Shown here: piece after piece, positions 22,877 through 28,142 of the stretch
Position numbering within the stretch: position 1 is the first letter of the stretch
How the letters are laid out: every line of letters begins with the position of its first letter
Assembly (NCBI GenBank): GCA_029946075.1
Contig: JAQSDT010000589.1
Location: forward strand, 1-28,142
DNA length: 28,142 bases
Source of the DNA: a bacterium
Lineage (GTDB): Bacteria > Pseudomonadota > Alphaproteobacteria > Rhizobiales > Xanthobacteraceae
Reading direction: 5' to 3'
Notes under the pieces: model-generated
What the model was told of the DNA's origin: nothing
What the model saw: the letters and a program-made list of their open reading frames with translations, nothing else
The model's database searches: none
Program-made: the position numbers and the translations under genes

Positions 22877-24973
22877 ATGAACCAGCACGCCAAGATCGAT
22901 ATCCGCCACTCCACCTGTCCGCATGATTGCCCGTCGGCCTGTGCGCTCGACATCGAGGTGATCGATGGCCGATCCATCGGCCGGGTTCGCGGCTCCAAGC
23001 AGCAGACCTACACGGCAGGCGTTGTCTGCGCCAAGGTCGCGCGCTACGCCGAGCGCATCCATCACCCCGAGCGGTTGCTTTATCCGATGCGCCGCACCGG
23101 GCCGAAGGGCTCCGGCCAGTTCGCACGGATTTCCTGGGACGAGGCGCTGGACGAGATCGCGGCCCGCTTCGACAAGGCCGAGCGGGAATTCGGCGCGCAG
23201 TCGGTCTGGCCTTATTATTACGCCGGCACCATGGGACTCGTGATGCGCGACGGCATCAATCGCCTTGCGCATGTGAAGAAATATTCCCGCTTCTACGGCA
23301 CGATCTGCGCGACCATCGCGCGGATCGGCTTTGCCATCGGCACCGGCAAGATCGCAGGCGTCGATCCGCGCGAGATGGGCGTCTCCGATCTCGTCGTGAT
23401 CTGGGGTACCAACCCGGTCAACACCCAGGTCAACGTAATGACGCACGCCTCGCGTGCCCGCAAGGAGCGCGGCGCGAAGATCGCGGCGATCGACGTCTAC
23501 AACAACGACACCATGAAGCAGGCCGACGTGAAGATCCTGCTCCGACCGGGTACCGACGGCGCCTTCGCTTGCGGCGTCATGAACGTGTTGTTCCGCGAGG
23601 GCTATGCGGACCGCGCCTATATGGGTCGCTACACCGATTGCCCCGAGGAGCTCGAGACGCACCTTGAAACGCGCACGCCGGAATGGGCCTCGAAGATTTC
23701 GGGTGTGCCGGTCGAGGAGATCGAGGCCTTCGCCCGTCTCGTCGGCCAGACCAGGCGTACCTACTTCCGCCTCGGCTACGGCTTTACCCGCAGCCGCAAC
23801 GGCGCGGCGCAGATGCACGCGGCGCTGTGCATCCCGGCAGTAACCGGGGCCTGGCAGTATGAGGGCGGCGGTGCGTTCTTCAACAACGCCTCGATCTGGA
23901 AGTTCGACGAGTCCATCATCGAAGGCCACGACGCGATCGATCGCGATACGCGCTGGCTCGACCAATCTAGAATCGGCCGCATCCTGACCGGCGACGCCGA
24001 GGCGTTGAAGAACGGTCTTCCCGTCAAGGCCATGCTGATCCAGAACACCAATCCCATGACGGTTGCGCCCGAGCAGGCGCTGGTGCGGCAGGGTTTTGCA
24101 CGCGAGGATCTGTTCGTCGCGGTGCACGAGCAGTTCATGACCGAGACGGCCGCTATGGCGGACATCGTGCTTCCCGCCACCATGTTCATGGAGCACGATG
24201 ATCTCTATTACGGCGGTGGCCAGCAGCATATTTCGGTCGGCCCGAAGCTGATCGATCCGCCCGGCGAGTGCCGGTCCAACCACCAGGTGCTGCAAGGCCT
24301 CGGCCAGCGCCTTGACGCAGTTCATCCGGGCTTCGACATGTCGCCGCGCGAATTGATCGACGCGACGCTCAAGAAGAGCGGCCATGGCGATATCGAAACC
24401 CTCGAGGCCGATTTGTGGCGCGATATCCAGCCGGATTTCCGCACCTCGCATTATCTCGACGGCTTTGCCCACGCTGACAAGAAATTCCACTTCAAGGCCG
24501 ACTGGGCCAACCCGCCGTTCGGCAACCCGGGCCTCGGCCCATGGGCGCAGATGCCGTCGCTACCCGATCACTGGACGATTATCGAGGAAGCCGACGAGCA
24601 TCATCCGTTCCGCCTCGCGACCTCGCCCTCGCGCAGCTTCCTCAACACCAGCTTCAACGAAACGCCGGGATCGAAGGTGCGCGAAGGTGTCCCGACCGTG
24701 ATGATGCATCCCGAGGACGCGTCAGCGCTCTCGATCGCCGATGGCGATGCGGTCACGCTCGGCAACACGCGCGGTGAAACCACGCTGAGGGTCAAGCTGT
24801 TCGACGGCCTGCGCCGCGGCGTGCTGATCGCCGAGTCGATCCACCCTAACAAGTCCCACATCGGCGGCCGTGGCATCAACATGCTGACCGGGGCCGAAAC
24901 GGTGGCGCCCGTCGGCGGTGCGGCATTCCATGACAACAAGGTCTGGGTGAAGAAGGCCGCGCCTGTGGCGTAG
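22877..24973 (+). CDS. DMSO reductase-family molybdopterin oxidoreductase
   Basis: A 698-residue bis-molybdopterin enzyme. An N-terminal 4Fe-4S site is formed by C14, C18, C22 (CPHDCPSAC) and C51 (GVVCAKV). The molybdopterin domains follow (FARISWDEALDEIA, VVIWGTNPVNTQVN, FMTETAAMADIVLPATMFMEHDDLYYGGGQ). The C-terminal dinucleotide-binding domain has RLATSPSRSFLNTSF and HPEDASALSIADGDAV. FYGTICATIARIGF near residues 137-150 lies where the molybdenum ligand normally sits, so a cysteine ligand is possible. No Tat signal is seen, so it is probably cytoplasmic. No separate electron-transfer subunit is nearby. Substrate unknown. It follows the SDR gene by 85 nt. Confidence 0.92.
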   Translation: MNQHAKIDIRHSTCPHDCPSACALDIEVIDGRSIGRVRGSKQQTYTAGVVCAKVARYAERIHHPERLLYPMRRTGPKGSGQFARISWDEALDEIAARFDKAEREFGAQSVWPYYYAGTMGLVMRDGINRLAHVKKYSRFYGTICATIARIGFAIGTGKIAGVDPREMGVSDLVVIWGTNPVNTQVNVMTHASRARKERGAKIAAIDVYNNDTMKQADVKILLRPGTDGAFACGVMNVLFREGYADRAYMGRYTDCPEELETHLETRTPEWASKISGVPVEEIEAFARLVGQTRRTYFRLGYGFTRSRNGAAQMHAALCIPAVTGAWQYEGGGAFFNNASIWKFDESIIEGHDAIDRDTRWLDQSRIGRILTGDAEALKNGLPVKAMLIQNTNPMTVAPEQALVRQGFAREDLFVAVHEQFMTETAAMADIVLPATMFMEHDDLYYGGGQQHISVGPKLIDPPGECRSNHQVLQGLGQRLDAVHPGFDMSPRELIDATLKKSGHGDIETLEADLWRDIQPDFRTSHYLDGFAHADKKFHFKADWANPPFGNPGLGPWAQMPSLPDHWTIIEEADEHHPFRLATSPSRSFLNTSFNETPGSKVREGVPTVMMHPEDASALSIADGDAVTLGNTRGETTLRVKLFDGLRRGVLIAESIHPNKSHIGGRGINMLTGAETVAPVGGAAFHDNKVWVKKAAPVA

Positions 24974-24996
24974 GCCTTCCTGGTTCTAACCGAGTC

Positions 24997-25069
24997 AGAA
25001 TCGGGCTCCGGATTCTTGTGTTAACGCGCTTTCTTCACGCGAAGCGGTATCCGCTTTGCTCGAAAGCGC
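24997..25069. repeat. Intergenic palindromic repeat element with two hairpins
   Basis: The element has two hairpins. The first is AGAATC (24997-25002) paired with GATTCT (25011-25016). The second has an outer stem GCGCTTTC (25026-25033) with GAAAGCGC (25062-25069) and an inner stem GCGAAGCGG (25039-25047) with CCGCTTTGC (25051-25059) around a TAT loop, one pair being G-T. From memory, the sequence closely resembles an intergenic repeat that is very abundant in Bradyrhizobium and Rhodopseudomonas genomes. It fills the 170-nt gap between the molybdoenzyme and the enoyl-CoA hydratase and may also act as a transcription attenuator. Confidence 0.7.
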
Positions 25070-25144
25070 TCCAATTCCCGCTTGCAGTTCACCGCGATCC
25101 TGCCGCAAATGTTCGCCAAACATGGCGAACAGGCGAGCGGGACA

Positions 25145-25927
25145 ATGAACGATATGAGCAGCGTCATCACCGAGAAGCGCGGACAGGCGCTCTGGATCAC
25201 CATCAACCGGCCGGACAAGCGCAACGCGATCAATGCCGATGTGGTCGCCGGCATCGCGCGCGGCTATCGCGACGCCCATGACGACAAGGATGTCCGCGTC
25301 ATCGTGCTGACCGGGGCAGGGGACAAGGCGTTCTGCGCCGGCGCTGACCTGCAGAACAGCGGCGCGGCCTTTGCGATGGACTTTTCGCGCCCCAACGTCG
25401 ATTACGCCGATCTGTTGCGGCTGTCGCAGAATGCCACCAAGCCCGCGATTGCGCGCGTCGGTGGCGTCTGCATGGCCGGCGGCATGGGGCTGCTGTGCAT
25501 GACCGACATGGCGGTTGCCGCCGATCACGTGATCTTCGGGCTGCCCGAGGTGAAGGTCGGCGTGTTCCCGATGCAGGTGCTCAGCCTGCTGCAGTCGATC
25601 GCACCAAGGCGGCTCGTCAGCGAATGGTCGCTGACCGGCGAGCCGTTCGATGCGAAAACGGCGCAGGCCGCCGGTCTCCTGAACTACGTGGTGCCGGCAG
25701 CTGAACTGGACGCCAAGGTGGACTGGTTGATCAGCCGCATCGTCGATAAGTCGCCGACCGCCATCCGGCGCGGCAAGTACGCCATGCGCGCCATCGCCTC
25801 GATGTCGTTCGACGAAAGCATTGCCTACACCGAAAGCCAGATCGCACTGCTGGCGATGACCGAAGACGCCAAGGAGGGCCTCAAGGCCTTTGGCGAGAAG
25901 CGCAAGCCGTCATGGCCGGGGCGCTGA
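25145..25927 (+). CDS. Enoyl-CoA hydratase/isomerase family protein, second copy
   Basis: A 260-residue crotonase. It has the oxyanion-hole blocks DKAFCAGADLQ (about residues 62-72) and VGGVCMAGGMGLLCMTDMAVA (about 105-125) and the catalytic-region segment FGLPEVKVGVFPM with a glutamate. The C-terminus ends FGEKRKPSWPGR. It differs from the copy at 891 by having VGVFPM instead of a GG-T loop, so the two likely handle different CoA esters. The start is taken at ATG 25145 (MNDMSSV); the ribosome site is weak and ATG 25154 is possible. The gene stands 171 nt after the molybdoenzyme, beyond a palindromic repeat, and its stop directly abuts the stop of the convergent glycosyltransferase gene (TGATCA). 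Confidence 0.93.
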   Translation: MNDMSSVITEKRGQALWITINRPDKRNAINADVVAGIARGYRDAHDDKDVRVIVLTGAGDKAFCAGADLQNSGAAFAMDFSRPNVDYADLLRLSQNATKPAIARVGGVCMAGGMGLLCMTDMAVAADHVIFGLPEVKVGVFPMQVLSLLQSIAPRRLVSEWSLTGEPFDAKTAQAAGLLNYVVPAAELDAKVDWLISRIVDKSPTAIRRGKYAMRAIASMSFDESIAYTESQIALLAMTEDAKEGLKAFGEKRKPSWPGR

Positions 25928-27409
25928 TCACGCGCCGACGCGTTGCATACTGACCGAGAACAGCGGCAATCCGAGCCGGCGGCCCGGAGCGCCTCCGGCC
26001 GCGGGCTCGCAAACCTCCGTGGTGAAGACCAGAATGTCGCCTTCGGTTGCTTGATCGCGAGGGCTGACGCGAATCGCGATGGTTTGTTCCGTGTCTATCG
26101 TCACGTCGTCGATGAAGCGGCCATTGGCAACCACGGTAATTTCCGACGGATGGATCTCGCCGCGCAAGCCTCGTGTCTCCAATTGCAGCACGGCGGAGCC
26201 GGAAAATGCGACGCGAATCAGGAATGCCGGCCGCGTCCACCTGAATGGCGCGGCCTCGAATTGTTCGATGGCATGAACGCCCAGAATGGTCTGCTGATCG
26301 ATCTTGTCGATCGGCGATCGGTCAGCCGCGCCGACGGCTTGCAAGGCAACCGGTGGATTGCGTGTGGACCAGCGCAATTGTTCGACGTGAACGACGCGGC
26401 GATGGGCAAGCAGGAATCGCTTCCACTGCAGGGATAGCGGGACGGGCGCATACATCACGGCATATTCGTCGAGGCGCGTCATCGCTGCCAGAAGCCAGAT
26501 GCGCAACGGCAATCCCCATATGGCTGCGGATACGAACCTCCGGATGATCGGTAACAGCAATTTGGCACTTTCGTGTCGGCGCAGGATTGCACCGATGGCA
26601 TTGAATACGATCGCCCGGGTGCGATCAGGCGAATGGTTGGCTTCGCTGGTCTGAAACGGCGAGGGGCCAAAATATGCCTCGAAGAAGGCGGGATCGTTTG
26701 CCGCGCGGGCTTCGGCTTCGCCCCGAGCGTAATCGGCCGTGTCCTCGTGATGTGGCGCCATCACCGGCAGGTCCTCATGCAGGATCTTCGCCGCCGGGAG
26801 CATCACGACAGGTTGGCCGCGTCGATGCATGTGTGCCGAAAGCAGCGGCGGAGCGAACTGGCCGTAGGCAGGCTCGAACGGCCCGGCCTCCTCGAAGGCG
26901 TCGCGGCGAATGGCGCAGGCGGTGCGATGCAGACGGGGCCAGGTGGCCCGGCTGGACCAGCCGGCGTGGGTTTCGTCGAACCACCGCTCCAGCAGCCGGG
27001 TGACCCGGTGATCGCTACGGCTCTGAACCCTGAAGTTGCATGCCGGGCTGTCCGGACCGCTGTCGATCCATGATGCCAGTGCCGACAGGCTGTCCCGCGC
27101 CGGCACGGCGTGAGCTTCGACAAAGAGCAGCCACGGCGTCGTCGCCCTGCGGGCGCCTTCGTTCCAGTAATCGGCATCCCGCCCCGTTGACGGCAACCGC
27201 ACGAACAGGTCGTGGTTTCGCAGCACGTTGTGCAGACCGGCTTCGTCGAATTTGGCTTCGGGGCCGGCCAGGACGCAAACACGGTAGCGGCCAGGTTCGA
27301 GGTCCTGCCCGCGCGTCCAACGCCTGACCCGCTCCACGACATCGCCCCTCAGATCGTAGACCGGGAAAATCACGGTCAGCAGACATGGCTGAGGGGTGGC
27401 CGCGGTCAT
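25928..27409 (-). CDS. Family 2-like glycosyltransferase with an extra C-terminal domain
   Basis: A 493-residue protein. The first ~230 residues are a GT-A fold: LLTVIFPVYDLRG (10-22), WNEGARRATTPWLLFVEAHAVP (82-103) and later AFEEAGPFEPAYGQFAP. The usual metal-binding DxD is replaced by E98-A-H100. A middle helical part (about 270-340) includes a moderately hydrophobic stretch, and the last ~125 residues look like a beta-rich domain (VVANGRFIDDVTIDTEQTIAIRVS). The ATG overlaps the stop of the small membrane protein upstream (ATGA), so the two are coupled. A divergent polysaccharide-export permease nearby points to surface glycan synthesis. The donor sugar is unknown. Confidence 0.85.
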   Translation of the reverse strand: MTAATPQPCLLTVIFPVYDLRGDVVERVRRWTRGQDLEPGRYRVCVLAGPEAKFDEAGLHNVLRNHDLFVRLPSTGRDADYWNEGARRATTPWLLFVEAHAVPARDSLSALASWIDSGPDSPACNFRVQSRSDHRVTRLLERWFDETHAGWSSRATWPRLHRTACAIRRDAFEEAGPFEPAYGQFAPPLLSAHMHRRGQPVVMLPAAKILHEDLPVMAPHHEDTADYARGEAEARAANDPAFFEAYFGPSPFQTSEANHSPDRTRAIVFNAIGAILRRHESAKLLLPIIRRFVSAAIWGLPLRIWLLAAMTRLDEYAVMYAPVPLSLQWKRFLLAHRRVVHVEQLRWSTRNPPVALQAVGAADRSPIDKIDQQTILGVHAIEQFEAAPFRWTRPAFLIRVAFSGSAVLQLETRGLRGEIHPSEITVVANGRFIDDVTIDTEQTIAIRVSPRDQATEGDILVFTTEVCEPAAGGAPGRRLGLPLFSVSMQRVGA

Positions 27410-27753
27410 CGGAGCAACTCGGTCGCTGGGCCGACGGCATACAACCCAAAATCAGCCGATTCGCCCGACCACAGCGTATCCGAGAGTGCGAGAACAAACA
27501 GCATGATCGGGGCCGAACAGGCCGGCCGTTCGAACTGGCGCAACAATTTGCGCAGGTTGGGAGCCATCGACAGCCGGCCCATCCAGATCACCACGAAAAT
27601 GACGATGCCGGACATCGACCAGGACGATAATCTTGCTATAACGGCGACAAGCACGTCGACGACCAAGGCGCGTGCAGCCGGATTATGCCATGCTGCGATT
27701 ATGATCGAAGCGCGCGCGATCCATGATGCTTTCTCGCTTGTGACGTCGTTCAC
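27406..27753 (-). CDS. Small membrane protein of unknown function, coupled to the glycosyltransferase
   Basis: A 115-residue protein that I do not recognise. It contains about three hydrophobic stretches (ARALVVDVLVAVIARL, MSGIVIFVVIWMGRL, APIMLFVLALSDTLW). The start chosen is the GTG at 27751-27753, with GAGG five bases upstream. A longer reading from a TTG at 27855 would overlap the divergent permease gene and has no ribosome site. Evidence that it is real: its stop overlaps the glycosyltransferase start by four bases, and its hydrophobic pattern is coherent. It may help anchor or assist the glycosyltransferase; this is an inference. Confidence 0.6.
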   Translation of the reverse strand: MNDVTSEKASWIARASIIIAAWHNPAARALVVDVLVAVIARLSSWSMSGIVIFVVIWMGRLSMAPNLRKLLRQFERPACSAPIMLFVLALSDTLWSGESADFGLYAVGPATELLR

Positions 27754-27825
27754 GTATGCCTCGATACCGGTGCCTCCAAGACAAGAGTCCGGATTGAGTT
27801 TACCACTTTTCCAGGGAATACCGGG

Positions 27826-28142
27826 TTGTCCGATCGAGCGGTACGCGCCAGTCAATTAGGCCTTGCAATATCCGACCTTACCGCGGCAGCGGGGCTTTGG
27901 CCGCTCTGGACTCGGCTCGGCTGGAACGACATCCTTTACCGCTATCGGCGCTCGACGCTGGGGCCATTCTGGTCGACCGTGAACATCGCGATCACGGTCG
28001 TCGCACTGGGATTGGTCTATTCGCAGATACTCAACCTGCCTGTGCAGCAGTTGATGCCGTTTGTTTGCGTCGGGCTGATCGTCTGGGGCTTCATCAGTTC
28101 GGTCATGCTGGAGGCCGGCAACCTGTTCTCGGGATCGGAGAG
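27826..28142 (+). CDS. ABC-2 type polysaccharide export permease (Wzm-like), N-terminal part, cut by window end
   Basis: About 105 residues are visible. The block LGWNDILYRYRRSTLGPFWSTVNIAITV is the hallmark of O-antigen, teichoic-acid and capsule exporters of the Wzm/KpsM type, in which an amphipathic segment precedes the first membrane helix. LGLVYSQILNL and VCVGLIVWGFISSVMLEAGNLF match the next segments. The start is probably the TTG at 27826-27828, with AGGGA eight bases upstream; no ATG or GTG fits in frame between the preceding stop (27724) and the conserved domain. It diverges from the glycosyltransferase pair, with 72 nt between the start codons. The ATP-binding partner is expected downstream, outside the window. 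Confidence 0.88.
   Translation, partial: MSDRAVRASQLGLAISDLTAAAGLWPLWTRLGWNDILYRYRRSTLGPFWSTVNIAITVVALGLVYSQILNLPVQQLMPFVCVGLIVWGFISSVMLEAGNLFSGSE

Noticed and set aside
22742..24490. Long minus-strand reading frame (582 codons) opposite the DMSO-reductase-family gene
   Set aside because: The plus-strand frame has the Fe-S motif and all molybdopterin domains. The opposite frame shows no recognisable domain and is the usual GC-rich antisense shadow.

Overview
The window looks like part of a high-GC alphaproteobacterial chromosome, most likely Bradyrhizobium or a close relative (Nitrobacteraceae). The reasons are the many tripartite-tricarboxylate (Bug) and TRAP binding proteins, a set of molybdenum enzymes in catabolic operons, and an intergenic palindromic element (24997-25069) resembling a repeat I recall as common in Bradyrhizobium and Rhodopseudomonas. 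The genus call is an inference from gene content and sequence style. I saw no rRNA, tRNA, CRISPR array, insertion sequence or phage gene.

Layout. (1) 1-2875: the C-terminal part of a xanthine-dehydrogenase-type large subunit and an enoyl-CoA hydratase (+), convergent with a zinc alcohol dehydrogenase (-). (2) 3066-7621: a compact + operon of a periplasmic binding protein, two permeases, an ATPase and a class III metallophosphodiesterase, followed by a Bug binding protein (7719-8687). (3) 8737-10544: a small secreted four-cysteine protein (-), a Crp/Fnr-family regulator (+) and a small one-helix membrane protein (+). Two sites matching the CRP pattern TGTGA-N6-TCACA flank the regulator gene. 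(4) 15025-10577 (-): a GntR/FCD regulator with a near-perfect operator at its own start, then TRAP transporter genes P, Q and M and a cyclase-family metal hydrolase. (5) 19409-15116 (-): a Bug binding protein, a two-subunit molybdenum hydroxylase (2Fe-2S subunit and molybdopterin subunit), and a ModA-like protein without a signal peptide that is translationally coupled to the hydroxylase. (6) 19577-25927 (+): an orphan ABC binding protein, an MmgE/PrpD-family protein, a short-chain dehydrogenase lacking most catalytic residues, a DMSO-reductase-family molybdoenzyme and a second enoyl-CoA hydratase. (7) 25928-28142: a glycosyltransferase and a small membrane protein (-), divergent from an ABC-2 (Wzm-like) permease cut by the window end. 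This looks like the edge of a surface-polysaccharide locus.

Regions 1-6 read as an accessory catabolic island: several high-affinity uptake systems feed small organic acids, aromatics or N-heterocycles to molybdenum hydroxylases, CoA-ester enzymes and hydrolases. No substrate can be fixed from sequence alone. The observations I rate most worth checking are the CRP-like sites around the crp-like gene, the GntR operator, the leaderless ModA-like protein coupled to a molybdenum hydroxylase, the short-chain dehydrogenase without its catalytic Asn, Ser and Tyr, and the importer operon ending in a phosphodiesterase.
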